Part shown: positions 35,134 to 44,014 of the stretch, in pieces
Position numbering within the stretch: position 1 is the first letter of the stretch
Layout of the letters: each line of letters starts with the position of its first letter
Source of the DNA: Oscillospiraceae bacterium
GTDB lineage: Bacteria; Bacillota; Clostridia; Oscillospirales; Oscillospiraceae
NCBI GenBank assembly: GCA_015067845.1
Contig: SVLT01000006.1
Span: 54,689-118,688, forward strand
Direction: 5' to 3'
Length of the DNA: 64,000 nucleotides
Notes under the pieces: generated by a model
Seen by the model: the letters and a program-made list of their open reading frames with translations, nothing else
Databases searched by the model: none
What the model was told of the DNA's origin: nothing
Made by a program: the position numbers and the translations under genes

Positions 35134-35162
35134 TTGCAAAAAACGAGACATTATGCTAAATT
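35134..35162 (+). promoter_or_regulatory. Promoter of spo0A
   Basis: TTGCAA and TAAATT are 17 bp apart with TG one base before the -10. A sigma-H-type site was not evident. Confidence 0.55.
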
Positions 35163-35231
35163 ATAAATGTCGCACACGGCAGGTTTTGTCGTGCTTTTGG
35201 GGAGTAGTTCATTATGACAGGAGAGGAAGTT

Positions 35232-36011
35232 ATGGATAAACGCACAACTGTATTTATTGCCGACAGTACAGAAGAATTCTGCAGCGCACTATCATCAGCG
35301 TTGAGCAGTACAGGAAACTTTCAGGTCGTCGGAACAGCCAGCGACGGGGAGCAGGCTGCGAAAATGATCCAGGAAAAGAAACCCGACATGTTGATCATGG
35401 AAATGATGATGCCCAAAATGGACGGCATCAGCATGTTGAAGGAAATCTCCGGAATGGAAAAGAAACCCATTATCTTAGCTACATCCGGGTTTATTAACGA
35501 CTATGTGGCATCCATTGCCGCCGGATTGGGAGTCCGGTACATGATGCTCAAGCCCTGTGATGTATCCGCTGTTGTGGATCGTTTGGAGGAATTCCGCGGT
35601 GGGGAGAACCAGCGGATCATTCCCATGCGCCGCCCGGATAAAAACAGCATTGAAACCATGGTCACGGGAATCATTCACGAGATCGGTGTTCCCGCTCACA
35701 TCAAAGGCTATCAATACCTGCGTGAGGCCATCATCATTGCCGTGGAGGATATGGATGTGATCAACGCCATTACCAAGGTATTGTATCCCCAGGTTGCCAA
35801 GAGCTTTGGCACCACCGCATCCCGGGTAGAACGGGCCATTCGGCATGCCATCGAAGTGGCGTGGGACCGTGGCGATCTGGACACGCTTCAGAAGTTCTTT
35901 GGCTATACGGTTTCCAACACCAAGGGCAAGCCCACCAATTCCGAATTCATCGCCCTCATTGCGGACAAGTTGCAGTTGCAGCTGAAATCCGCCGATGTGG
36001 CACATTTATAA
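35232..36011 (+). CDS. spo0A: Sporulation master regulator Spo0A, with Glu at the phosphorylation site
   Basis: A 259-residue response regulator. The C-terminal DNA-binding domain is strongly conserved ([52 protein letters not shown]). The receiver domain is unusual. The phospho-acceptor Asp of the family (LDIIMPHLDG in Bacillus) is Glu57 here ([11 protein letters not shown]), and the acidic pair is D11-S12 rather than Asp-Asp. Thr84 and Lys107 remain. The protein may therefore be constitutively active or switched without phosphate. The start at 35232 is chosen over 35214 because GGAGAGGAAG precedes it and the family N-terminus begins there. Confidence 0.95.
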   Translation: MDKRTTVFIADSTEEFCSALSSALSSTGNFQVVGTASDGEQAAKMIQEKKPDMLIMEMMMPKMDGISMLKEISGMEKKPIILATSGFINDYVASIAAGLGVRYMMLKPCDVSAVVDRLEEFRGGENQRIIPMRRPDKNSIETMVTGIIHEIGVPAHIKGYQYLREAIIIAVEDMDVINAITKVLYPQVAKSFGTTASRVERAIRHAIEVAWDRGDLDTLQKFFGYTVSNTKGKPTNSEFIALIADKLQLQLKSADVAHL

Positions 36012-36047
36012 AATAATGGCAGACACTTTTGTGTCTGCCATTATTTT
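36010..36047. terminator. Bidirectional terminator after spo0A
   Basis: A perfect 17-bp stem (AAAATAATGGCAGACAC and complement, TTTT loop). Confidence 0.9.
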
Positions 36048-36049
36048 GA

Positions 36050-37066
36050 TTAGTTAATGCGGCTGTTCCAGACCTTTTCCATCAGATCCATACTCTTGGC
36101 GGCGTCTGCAATGGTACACAGCGGCTCGCGCCCCTCCAAAATAGCGTTGACAAAGTCCACATCCTCGGACTTGTAGCCGTAGTACTGGTAGAAATTGCTC
36201 TCCCCCGCCACATCCTTGGCGGTCAAGACCTCTACATTTGTCTTGTTGGTACCGGCAGCAGCCTGGGAATAGATGGATGCGCCATCGCCGTAAACGATTG
36301 TGGCGCTTTCCTCACGGTCGGGGAAGCCCAGGTCGATAAAGGCGCTGGCGTGCAGACCGTGAATTTCAAAGTCATGGAGTCTGGCTGCGACCTGATAGTT
36401 GGAACGCAGGGTGCCGGTCACGCCGTTTTCGAACATCATCACGCAGTTCCATGCGTTTTCGATGGGTGAGTTATTGGTAGCGATCACAGAAGCCACCGCA
36501 ACAGGCTCAGAGCCTGCCAGATAGCGGACGCAGTCCAATGCGTGAATAATGTCGCAGTTAAATGCGCTGGCATAGTGCCAGCCCTTGGAAATATCGCTGG
36601 TCTTCATAAAGCGGCCGTCCACCTGCACGATGTCGGTGACCGCCTTCACCCGCTTCAAAACCTCTTGCAGCAGAGGAACATGACGGCGGTTCATGGCAAC
36701 CGCGGCAGTCTTACCGGTCTGCGCGGCCATACGCTCCAGAGAATGTGCCTGGAAGGCATTGATGCCGGCGGGCTTTTCCATCATCACATGAAAGCCTGCT
36801 TTCAGGCAGTCATAGGCAACACGGTAGGTCTTATCCGGCTGGGTCAGTACAAATACCGCATCCATTTCCTCGTTCGCCAGCATTTCGTGGTGCAAGGTAT
36901 AGATCTTGGGAACGCCGTATTTTTCGGCCATGGCTCTGGCCTTTTCCTCATGGTGGTCACAAATGGCAACCACTTCACAATTTTCGATTTCAGACAGGCT
37001 GGGCATATGAACATTTCTGCAAATACCGCCTGCGCCGATCACGCCAACTTTCAGCTTTCTATCCAT
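36050..37066 (-). CDS. Gfo/Idh/MocA family oxidoreductase
   Basis: A 338-residue NAD(P)-dependent sugar or cyclitol dehydrogenase. The Rossmann motif is VGVIGAGGICRNVHMP, the family EKPAG motif is MMEKPAGINAFQA, and a C-terminal alpha/beta domain follows. Substrate is unknown. The start at 37066 follows AGGAGG at 9 bases; an earlier ATG overlaps that site. It lies 121 bases downstream of an AraC-type regulator on the same strand. Confidence 0.87.
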   Translation of the reverse strand: MDRKLKVGVIGAGGICRNVHMPSLSEIENCEVVAICDHHEEKARAMAEKYGVPKIYTLHHEMLANEEMDAVFVLTQPDKTYRVAYDCLKAGFHVMMEKPAGINAFQAHSLERMAAQTGKTAAVAMNRRHVPLLQEVLKRVKAVTDIVQVDGRFMKTSDISKGWHYASAFNCDIIHALDCVRYLAGSEPVAVASVIATNNSPIENAWNCVMMFENGVTGTLRSNYQVAARLHDFEIHGLHASAFIDLGFPDREESATIVYGDGASIYSQAAAGTNKTNVEVLTAKDVAGESNFYQYYGYKSEDVDFVNAILEGREPLCTIADAAKSMDLMEKVWNSRIN

Positions 37067-37187
37067 ATTGTACATCCTCCTATACTCTGTCCCTTTCGGG
37101 CTGATTACAGTATAGCAGGTTTTATTTCCCTTGTCGTTAGCCCAAATTGGCTTATTTAACCGCAAACTTATCAGAAATTGTCTTTCC

Positions 37188-37979
37188 TTATTGCCGCTTC
37201 AGTGCCTGTATATATTTCCGGGGCGAAAGGCCGGTAGCTTTCAGAAACACCGCAGAAAAATGCTGCAAAGTCTGAAATCCCAGTTCTTCGGCGATCCGGG
37301 TAATGCTCTTGTCGGTAACCACCATCCACTCCTTCGCCTGCTCAATACGGGCGTTACGCAGATATTCCATGGGCGCAAGTCCCATCACTTTTTTGAACTT
37401 CTTGGCAAAGTAGACTCTGTCCAAATGTACCGCATCTGCCAGCTCCGTCAAAGTGATGGGCTGTCCCAGATGTCCACGCATATACCGCAGCGCCGGTTCC
37501 AATGATGCTCTTGCCTTGGGATCCTCCCACTGCTGCTCCACCGCCAAGCGCTGCAAAAGGCACATCAGCCCATAGGCTTGAGCCGCCAATACCTGCTGAT
37601 ACATGAGATTTCCCCTGTCTTTTTCCTGCCACATATCCCACACCAGCTGACCGACCGCATTTTTCCGGGCATCCAGCGCAAAGGGCATGCTCCGCATTTT
37701 TTCATCCAGCGCAGCATCCAAAATCTGAAACTTCAGCTCCACGGTCACCAGCGGATCTTTCGGATCGTGGTCAAAGGCATGGGTAACCCCCGGCCCGGTC
37801 AAATACATCTGCCCCGGGGCAAAATCAAAGGTCTTGTCGGCGATCCGGATCCAGCCCTTGCCCCGGATCACATACATATAGTGATACACGCCCTCCGGAT
37901 GGGTATGGGGAGCAGGTCGCAATGTATCGTCGTACTCACGCAAGGCAACCCACAGCAAATTGATTCCAAATCGGTTCAT
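37188..37979 (-). CDS. AraC-family regulator with cupin sensor domain
   Basis: A 263-residue regulator. The N-terminal cupin holds metal/sugar-pocket residues (PHTHPEGVYHYMYVIRGKGWI...GVTHAFDHD). The C-terminal AraC domain contains ITLTELADAVHLDRVYFAKKFKKVMG and ITRIAEELGFQTLQHFSAVFLKATGLSPRKY. It is divergent from eda-kdgK, with promoters about 75 bp apart, so it probably controls the KDG pathway or the adjacent dehydrogenase. Confidence 0.9.
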   Translation of the reverse strand: MNRFGINLLWVALREYDDTLRPAPHTHPEGVYHYMYVIRGKGWIRIADKTFDFAPGQMYLTGPGVTHAFDHDPKDPLVTVELKFQILDAALDEKMRSMPFALDARKNAVGQLVWDMWQEKDRGNLMYQQVLAAQAYGLMCLLQRLAVEQQWEDPKARASLEPALRYMRGHLGQPITLTELADAVHLDRVYFAKKFKKVMGLAPMEYLRNARIEQAKEWMVVTDKSITRIAEELGFQTLQHFSAVFLKATGLSPRKYIQALKRQ

Positions 37980-38010
37980 ATGTAACGCCCCTTTCCTCTT
38001 GTTTTTCCTT

Positions 38011-38040
38011 ATCTTATCATCTCTTGTCCTTTTTTGTCAA
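38011..38040 (-). promoter_or_regulatory. Promoter of the cupin-AraC gene
   Basis: Minus-strand TTGACA and TAAGAT are 18 bp apart. Confidence 0.55.
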
Positions 38041-38112
38041 CGGAAGTGGGCAAACGGAACCCCGCCGCTGCCACAAAACGGCTTCAATGCACGGTTTTTG
38101 CTGTTTTTCTCA

Positions 38113-38141
38113 TTGACAGAACGGGCAAAAGCATCTATAAT
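38113..38141 (+). promoter_or_regulatory. Promoter of eda-kdgK
   Basis: Consensus TTGACA and TATAAT at 17-bp spacing, 56 bases before the eda start. Confidence 0.85.
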
Positions 38142-38196
38142 TACCATAGCAAATTAGGGTTTACACCCGGAAAGCATACTTAGGAGGTTTTTAATT

Positions 38197-38823
38197 ATGG
38201 ATGTTTTAAGCAGACTGGCAAACTCCATCGTTGTCCCCGTTGTGGTCATCGACGATGCAAAGGACGCAGTCCCCACCGCTAAGGCCATGGCCGCCGGCGG
38301 CGTCGACGTGATGGAGATCACCTTCCGTACCGCTGCTGCTCCCGATGCCATCAAGGCTGTTGCTGAAAACTGCCCCGATGTGCTGGTTGGTGCCGGTACC
38401 ATTCTGAACCTGGAGCAGTGCAGACTGGCTGTTTCCATGGGCGCAAAGTTCATCGTTTCCCCCGGTTTTGATCCGCAGGTCGTTGGCTGGTGCATCGAAA
38501 ACGGCATCGCCGTCACTCCCGGCTGTGTCACCCCCACCGAGATCACCATGGCCGTGAACGCAGGCCTGAAGGTAGTTAAGTTCTTCCCTGCCAATGTTTA
38601 CGGTGGCCTGAACGCTATGAAGAACCTGTCCGCTCCCTTTGTGGGCGTGAAGTTCCTGCCCACCGGCGGTGTCAACGCTTCCAACATCAAGGAATATGTG
38701 GACGCTCCCTTCATCCACGCCGTTGGCGGCAGCTGGGTGTGCCCCAAGGCTGACATCGCAGCCGGCAATTTCGACAAGATCACCGCACTTTGTGTCGAGG
38801 CTCGCAAGAACGCTCTCGGCTGA
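38197..38823 (+). CDS. eda: KDPG/KHG aldolase
   Basis: Eda splits 2-keto-3-deoxy-6-phosphogluconate into pyruvate and glyceraldehyde 3-phosphate. Its 208 residues match the family. The catalytic Glu is in GGVDVMEITFRT and the Schiff-base Lys is in VVKFFPANVYGG; the phosphate site is PTGGVNASN. It is followed 25 bases later by kdgK. Together they complete the route begun by uxuA. Confidence 0.95.
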   Translation: MDVLSRLANSIVVPVVVIDDAKDAVPTAKAMAAGGVDVMEITFRTAAAPDAIKAVAENCPDVLVGAGTILNLEQCRLAVSMGAKFIVSPGFDPQVVGWCIENGIAVTPGCVTPTEITMAVNAGLKVVKFFPANVYGGLNAMKNLSAPFVGVKFLPTGGVNASNIKEYVDAPFIHAVGGSWVCPKADIAAGNFDKITALCVEARKNALG

Positions 38824-38848
38824 TTAACAGAAAAGGAAGGAAATCAAA

Positions 38849-39877
38849 ATGGCAAAAGTAATTACCTTTGGCGAGCTGATGCTCCGCCTGCAACCCTACA
38901 ACTATGAGCGTTTCGTACAGTGCGACCATGTGGAATTCACCTTCGGCGGCGGCGAAGCCAATGTTGCTGTTTCCCTGGCTAACTACGGCGTGGATGTAGC
39001 TTATGTTACCAAGCTGCCCACCCATGCCATCGGCCAGAGCGCCGTCAACTCCCTGCGCCGTTTCGGCGTGGACACCACCAAGATCGTCCGCGGCGGCGAC
39101 CGTGTGGGCATCTACTTCAACGAGAAGGGCGCTTCTCAGCGTGGCTCCGTTTGTATCTATGACCGCGCCAACTCCGCCATCGCAAAGGCTGAGCCCGCCG
39201 ATTTCGACTGGGATGCCATCTTCGACGGCGCTGAGTGGTTCCACTTCACCGGCATTACCCCCGCGCTGGGCGGCAATCTGGTTGAGATCTGCAAGCAGGC
39301 ATGTATCGCCGCTAAGGCAAAGGGCCTGAAGATCTCCTGCGACCTGAACTACCGCGGCAAGCTGTGGACCCGTGCTGAAGCTCGCGAGGCTATGACCGAG
39401 CTGTGCAAGTACGTTGACGTGTGCATCTCCAACGAGGAAGACGCCAAGGACGTGTTCGGCATCGAAGCTGAAGCTACTGACATCTACGGCGGCAGCCTGA
39501 ACCACGAAGGCTACAAGTCCGTTGCCAAGCAGCTGGCTGACAAGTTCGGCTTTGAGATGGTCGCCATCACCCTGCGTGAGAGCCACTCCGCATTCGACAA
39601 CGGTTGGAGCGCAATGCTGTACAATGTTAAGGACAACGAGTACTGCTTCTCCAAGAAGTACAACCTGCACATCATCGACCGCGTTGGCGGCGGCGATAGC
39701 TTCGGCGGCGGTCTGATCTACTCCGTCCTGAACGGCAAGAGCACCCAGGCTGCTGTGGAATTCGCAGTTGCCGCTTCCGCTTTGAAGCACTCCATCGAGG
39801 GCGACTACAACATGGTCACCGTTGCTGAGGTTGAGAAGCTGGCCGGTGGCGACGGTTCCGGCCGTATCCAGAGATAA
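38849..39877 (+). CDS. kdgK: 2-keto-3-deoxygluconate kinase (PfkB family)
   Basis: A 342-residue PfkB-type sugar kinase. The N-terminal FGELMLRLQP and GGGEANVAVSLANYG are typical of KDG kinases. The anion hole/catalytic base motif is RVGGGDSFGGGLIY, where most relatives have GAGD. The pairing with eda supports phosphorylation of KDG to KDPG. It ends 10 bases before a DUF1292 gene. Confidence 0.93.
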   Translation: MAKVITFGELMLRLQPYNYERFVQCDHVEFTFGGGEANVAVSLANYGVDVAYVTKLPTHAIGQSAVNSLRRFGVDTTKIVRGGDRVGIYFNEKGASQRGSVCIYDRANSAIAKAEPADFDWDAIFDGAEWFHFTGITPALGGNLVEICKQACIAAKAKGLKISCDLNYRGKLWTRAEAREAMTELCKYVDVCISNEEDAKDVFGIEAEATDIYGGSLNHEGYKSVAKQLADKFGFEMVAITLRESHSAFDNGWSAMLYNVKDNEYCFSKKYNLHIIDRVGGGDSFGGGLIYSVLNGKSTQAAVEFAVAASALKHSIEGDYNMVTVAEVEKLAGGDGSGRIQR

Positions 39878-39887
39878 GGGGCACTCC

Positions 39888-40178
39888 ATGGCAAACGAAG
39901 AAGTTTTGCAGGAAGAGCAGTCCAACATTCTGGTGCTCACCGACGAGAACGGTCAGGATGTGGAATTTGAATATCTGGATTGCATCGAATACGGCGGCAA
40001 GGAATATCTGGTTCTGATGCCTGCTGACGAGAATTCTTCTGAGATCATCATCCTGGAAGTGGAACCGGTGGACGAGGAAAGCGAAAACTACCTCTCCGTC
40101 TCCGACGAGAAGGTTCTGGATGCTGTCTACGGCATCTTCAAAGAGCGCTATAAAGATGTTCTGACATTTGAAGACTGA
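39888..40178 (+). CDS. DUF1292 family protein
   Basis: A 96-residue, very acidic protein (about a quarter Glu/Asp) with the DUF1292 core NGQDVEFEYLDCIEYGGKEY followed by LVLMPAD. The family is common in Firmicutes and has no known role. It is at the end of the eda-kdgK transcript, 10 bases after kdgK, though the pairing may be incidental. Confidence 0.85.
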   Translation: MANEEVLQEEQSNILVLTDENGQDVEFEYLDCIEYGGKEYLVLMPADENSSEIIILEVEPVDEESENYLSVSDEKVLDAVYGIFKERYKDVLTFED

Positions 40179-40186
40179 TATATAGC

Positions 40187-40217
40187 AAATCGGCACCCAT
40201 TTGGGTGCCGATTTTTT
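40187..40217 (+). terminator. Terminator of the eda-kdgK-DUF1292 unit
   Basis: Stem AAATCGGCACCC and complement with a short loop, followed by T6. Confidence 0.9.
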
Positions 40218-40224
40218 GTATCTC

Positions 40225-40836
40225 TCAATCCTTTGTCAAAACTTTTTTCTGCCAGGATTTCTTGCCGCATTGCGGACAGCGCATATATCTTGTTCTGGCC
40301 ATATGCGGTGCTAAATTGACCGATTTGTATGTCGGTACATATCGGTTTCCGCACTCTTTACATGCATAGTAACCGGCTACTTGCTCAATCCGCAGCGCAT
40401 AGAAGCAACCTGCCAAAAACAGAGCAAACCCAAGAACAATCAGAGAAATTCTTACCCAGGATTCCATTTGCACAAAGGCTGCGACAAAGATCAGCGCAAG
40501 CAGAACAACGGTTGCTGTAATGCCGATCAATACTTCTACTGCCAGTAATCTTTTGTCTGCCTGTTCCTTTTGTTTGACTGCTTCAAGCAAGTTCTTTTCC
40601 AATTCTTTATTGTAATTATCCAATGTAACTACCTCCCCACTCAATAAATCGTTTACGGTAATACCCAGAACATCACACAATTCCAGCATAATCGAAGAAT
40701 CCGGCAGAGATTTCCCGTTTTCCCATTTGGATATTGCTCTATCGGTGATTCCCAGTGTTTCTGCCAACTGCATTTGCGTCAGATTTGCACGTTTTCTGCG
40801 CTCGGCAATAAATTTTCCAATTTTAACCTGATCCAT
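40225..40836 (-). CDS. XRE regulator with membrane helices and zinc ribbon
   Basis: A 203-residue protein in three parts. It has an N-terminal XRE helix-turn-helix (LTQMQLAETLGITDRAISKWENGKSLPD), two membrane helices (about 95-145) after a coiled segment, and a C-terminal zinc ribbon with CKECG and CPQCG. A DNA-binding protein tethered to the membrane can respond to envelope state; the signal is unknown. Confidence 0.85.
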   Translation of the reverse strand: MDQVKIGKFIAERRKRANLTQMQLAETLGITDRAISKWENGKSLPDSSIMLELCDVLGITVNDLLSGEVVTLDNYNKELEKNLLEAVKQKEQADKRLLAVEVLIGITATVVLLALIFVAAFVQMESWVRISLIVLGFALFLAGCFYALRIEQVAGYYACKECGNRYVPTYKSVNLAPHMARTRYMRCPQCGKKSWQKKVLTKD

Positions 40837-40857
40837 GGATGTCCTCCTTTCGATTTC

Positions 40858-40886
40858 AGTATAACAGCGTCGAGGGAAACTGTCTA
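40858..40886 (-). promoter_or_regulatory. Promoter of the XRE/zinc-ribbon gene
   Basis: Minus-strand TAGACA and TATACT are 17 bp apart. Confidence 0.6.
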
Positions 40887-40909
40887 CAAACTGGTGGTTG
40901 AGTGAGAAA

Positions 40910-40936
40910 ACAGGGGCGATTATGAATCGCCCCTGT
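40910..40936 (-). terminator. Terminator of the der-plsY-gpsA operon
   Basis: A 12-bp stem ACAGGGGCGATT / AATCGCCCCTGT with ATG loop, followed on the minus strand by TTTT. Its sequence resembles half of the GTAGGGG repeat family. Confidence 0.8.
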
Positions 40937-40941
40937 GATTT

Positions 40942-41940
40942 TTAATGCCAACCAGAGTCTTCGGATTCCGGTTTTTTGCTTCTGTTCAGCAACTGTTCCA
41001 CGACCTGTGCTGCGGCAACCTTTTCGTATAACACCGCACAGGCCGCACGGACGATGGGCATATCCACGCCGTACTTATTCGCCAACTCTCCGGCAGATTT
41101 GGCAGCATAGTAACCTTCCACCACCGCGCCGATCTGCTGTCTTGCCTCATCCGGAGTTTCCCCCTGGCCGATGAGGATACCTGCCCGGCGGTTTCGTGAG
41201 TGGGGCGAAGTACAGGTAACGATCAAGTCCCCTACTCCGGCAAGTCCTGCAAAGGTATCCCGGTTCGCGCCCATGGCAACGCCCAGACGGGCCATTTCCG
41301 TCAGTCCCCGGGTCATGAGCATAGCTTTGATATTGTCGCCGTAGCCCATACCGTCGGTCACACCGGCGCACAAAGCGATGACATTTTTCAACGCGCCGCC
41401 CAATTCCGCGCCCACAATATCTGGGCTGGTATAGATGCGGAAATAATCGGACATAAACGCATCCTGCACCAGTTCCGCATGGGACTGCTCCGGGCTGGCC
41501 GCTACACAGCCGGTGGGCATGCACTGGGCCAGCTCCTCCGCATGGCTGGGGCCGGTAAGGGCCACCACGGGGCGTTTGGTTTCCTCCTGCACCACCTGAC
41601 TCATGCGCAGCAAGGTACCGGCCTCAATACCCTTGGTGACGGACACCATCACAGCATCCCCGTCCAAGTACCGGGCAACCTGCTGACACACCGACCGAAT
41701 GGCCATGGACGGGCAAGCGATTACCACCAAAGCGCATCCTGCGACACAAGCAGGGGCAGCGGAAATATTCAGTTCATCCGGCAGATTGACCCCACGCAAA
41801 CGGGGATTGTGCCGGGTATTTTTCATTTGTTCCGCTTTTTCCGCAGAACGGGCCAGCAGGGTCACATCATGGCCGTTTTTGCACAAGGCAATGGCCAAAG
41901 CCGTACCCCAGGCACCACTTCCAACTACTGCAATTCTCAT
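40942..41940 (-). CDS. gpsA: Glycerol-3-phosphate dehydrogenase [NAD(P)+]
   Basis: GpsA makes sn-glycerol 3-phosphate from dihydroxyacetone phosphate for phospholipid synthesis. The 332 residues include the NAD motif AVVGSGAWGTALA, the substrate site GPSHAEELAQ, the catalytic Lys in LGGALKNVIALCAGV and GDLIVTCTSPHSRNRRAG. The start at 41940 overlaps the plsY stop by 4 bases; a longer upstream open frame has no support. Its product is the substrate of PlsY. Confidence 0.96.
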   Translation of the reverse strand: MRIAVVGSGAWGTALAIALCKNGHDVTLLARSAEKAEQMKNTRHNPRLRGVNLPDELNISAAPACVAGCALVVIACPSMAIRSVCQQVARYLDGDAVMVSVTKGIEAGTLLRMSQVVQEETKRPVVALTGPSHAEELAQCMPTGCVAASPEQSHAELVQDAFMSDYFRIYTSPDIVGAELGGALKNVIALCAGVTDGMGYGDNIKAMLMTRGLTEMARLGVAMGANRDTFAGLAGVGDLIVTCTSPHSRNRRAGILIGQGETPDEARQQIGAVVEGYYAAKSAGELANKYGVDMPIVRAACAVLYEKVAAAQVVEQLLNRSKKPESEDSGWH

Positions 41941-42566
41941 TTGTTCAAATCCCTGTGAATCAGATGGACCTTGGACTCTGTTCCCTTGATCAGACGGCTG
42001 ATATTGCTTCTGTGCATATAGATCGCCAGCAGGCCGATGAAAATACCGCCGGCCATCACGATCCAGTTGCCGTAATACACCGCGCCAAAGCCCACAGAGC
42101 AGGTCAGCGCGCCCAGCACGGAGCCCAGAGACACATAACGGGTGATGGCAAACGCGATCACAAACACCGCAAGCATTACCAAAGCAATGCGCCAATCCAG
42201 GATGAGTGCCGCTGTAAAGCCGCAGAGGATGCCCTTGCCCCCCTTAAAACCGAGCAGTGCCGGGAAATCATGGCCCAAAGAAACCAACACGGCGCCCAAC
42301 ACCAGGCCCTCACGATAGCAACCGAAGGATGCCAGCATCCAGCCTGCGCCATAGGCAGCGGCAACGGTTTTGATCATATCCACAGCCATGACCAAAAAGG
42401 TACTCCAGCCGCCGTAGCTGCGGAAGAAATTGGTCAGACCGGCATTGCCGCTGCCGTGCTTGCGTACGTCATCCCCGGCAACCAGGGCAGAAATGCACAC
42501 CGAGCCGTTGAGATTTCCCAAAAGATAGGCAGTCAACGCCGCAACCAACACAGCCCAAACCATCAT
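41937..42566 (-). CDS. plsY: Glycerol-3-phosphate acyltransferase PlsY
   Basis: PlsY is a membrane enzyme that acylates glycerol 3-phosphate from acyl-phosphate, the first step of phosphatidic acid synthesis. The 209-residue protein has about five helices and the family motifs GSGNAGLTNFFR and GHDFPALLGFKGGKG. It overlaps der upstream and gpsA downstream by 4 bases each, forming a tightly coupled operon. Confidence 0.96.
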   Translation of the reverse strand: MMVWAVLVAALTAYLLGNLNGSVCISALVAGDDVRKHGSGNAGLTNFFRSYGGWSTFLVMAVDMIKTVAAAYGAGWMLASFGCYREGLVLGAVLVSLGHDFPALLGFKGGKGILCGFTAALILDWRIALVMLAVFVIAFAITRYVSLGSVLGALTCSVGFGAVYYGNWIVMAGGIFIGLLAIYMHRSNISRLIKGTESKVHLIHRDLNK

Positions 42567-43897
42567 ACTTCCTCCTTATCGCCCTTCTGGCGAATGGTAA
42601 TGCGAACGGGTGTGCCCTTCAATCCAAACACCTCACGGATCTGGTTTTCCAGATACCGCTGATAGGAGAAGTGGAACAGCCGGGCATCGTTGCAGAAGAT
42701 CACGAAATGGGGCGGCTTGGTGCTCGCCTGAGTCATGTAGTAGATCTTCAAACGACGGCCCTTATCCGTGGGCGGCTGCACCCGGGCGGTTGCATCCGCC
42801 AGGACGCTGTTCAGCGCGCCGGTAGTGATACGGCTGGTATTCTGGGTATGCACATCCTGAATGACCTGGAACAGCTTGTCCACCCGTTGACCGGTGAGCG
42901 CAGACAGGAACACCACCGGGGCATAGAGCATATAGCTCAGGCCGTTGCGGACCTCCCCTTCCATGTCACGCATGGTATTGGTTTCCTTATCTTCCACCGC
43001 GTCCCACTTGTTGACCACGATGATGGCAGCTTTGCCTGCCTCATGGACAAGGCCTGCGATCTTGGTATCCTGCTCGGTGACGCCTTCGTTGGCATCCACC
43101 AAAATCAGACACACATCCGCGCGCTCAATGGCATTGATGGAGCGCATATTAGAGTAGCGTTCGATGGCATCGTCCACCTTGCTCTTGCGTCGCATACCGG
43201 CGGTGTCGATGAAGCAGTATTTTCCGGACTCGTTTTCAAAATAAGAGTCGATGGCATCCCGGGTCGTACCGGCCACATTGGAAACGATGACCCGTTCCTC
43301 ACCCAAAATGCGGTTCAAAAGGCTACTCTTGCCCACATTGGGTTTGCCAACGATAGCAACCTTGATAATGTCGCTTTCTTCCTCGTCCTCATCCTCGGCA
43401 GGGATGTTTTCCAACACCCAGTCCAGCATGTCGCCGGTGCCGTGACCGTGGACGGCAGAGGTCTCAAACAGGTCGCCAATACCCAGGCTGTAAAATTCAT
43501 ACACATCCGGGTTCACAAGACCCACAGAGTCGCACTTATTGACTGCCAGGCACACCGGCTTGCCGCTTTTGCGGAGCATGGTAGCCACATCCTGGTCGGC
43601 AGCGGTAACGCCGGAGCGAACATCCGTAACCATAATGATGGCATCCGCCAGTTCGATACCGATCTCCGCCTGACGGCGCATGAATTTTAGCATATCACTG
43701 TCGGTATTCGGCTCAATACCGCCAGTATCCACCAACGAGAAGTGCCGGTTGCACCACTCACAGTCACCGTAGATCCGGTCCCGGGTCACGCCGGGGGTAT
43801 CTTCCACGATGGAAGTCCGCTGGCCGGTGAGTTTATTAAAAAGCATGGATTTGCCCACATTGGGTCTGCCAACAATGGCAACCAAAGGCTTTGCCAT
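42563..43897 (-). CDS. der: Ribosome assembly GTPase Der (EngA)
   Basis: Der is a double-domain GTPase needed for 50S subunit maturation. Two G domains are visible: G1 motifs GRPNVGKSMLFN and GKPNVGKSSLLN, G3 DTPGVTRD-like and DTAGMRRKSKVD, G4 NKCD and NKWD. A KH-like C-terminal domain follows, ending near VRITIRQKGDKEEV. The ATG at 43897 has AAAGGAG 8 bases upstream; two earlier ATG codons are too close to it. Confidence 0.96.
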   Translation of the reverse strand: MAKPLVAIVGRPNVGKSMLFNKLTGQRTSIVEDTPGVTRDRIYGDCEWCNRHFSLVDTGGIEPNTDSDMLKFMRRQAEIGIELADAIIMVTDVRSGVTAADQDVATMLRKSGKPVCLAVNKCDSVGLVNPDVYEFYSLGIGDLFETSAVHGHGTGDMLDWVLENIPAEDEDEEESDIIKVAIVGKPNVGKSSLLNRILGEERVIVSNVAGTTRDAIDSYFENESGKYCFIDTAGMRRKSKVDDAIERYSNMRSINAIERADVCLILVDANEGVTEQDTKIAGLVHEAGKAAIIVVNKWDAVEDKETNTMRDMEGEVRNGLSYMLYAPVVFLSALTGQRVDKLFQVIQDVHTQNTSRITTGALNSVLADATARVQPPTDKGRRLKIYYMTQASTKPPHFVIFCNDARLFHFSYQRYLENQIREVFGLKGTPVRITIRQKGDKEEV

Positions 43898-43932
43898 ATC
43901 CATCGCTCCTTTCATAAATAATTCTTTTCCTT

Positions 43933-43961
43933 ATTATGCCACATTTCTCTGTCAAAAGCAA
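43933..43961 (-). promoter_or_regulatory. Promoter of the der operon
   Basis: Minus-strand TTGCTT and CATAAT are 17 bp apart, directly after the rpmF terminator. Confidence 0.5.
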
Positions 43962-43967
43962 GGAAAA

Positions 43968-43993
43968 AGAGGAAGGCAATACAGCCTTCCTCT
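43968..43993 (-). terminator. Terminator of DUF177-rpmF
   Basis: A 10-bp stem AGAGGAAGGC / GCCTTCCTCT followed on the minus strand by T5. Confidence 0.85.
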
Positions 43994-44014
43994 GCGCATT
44001 CGCATTTTCCTGCC

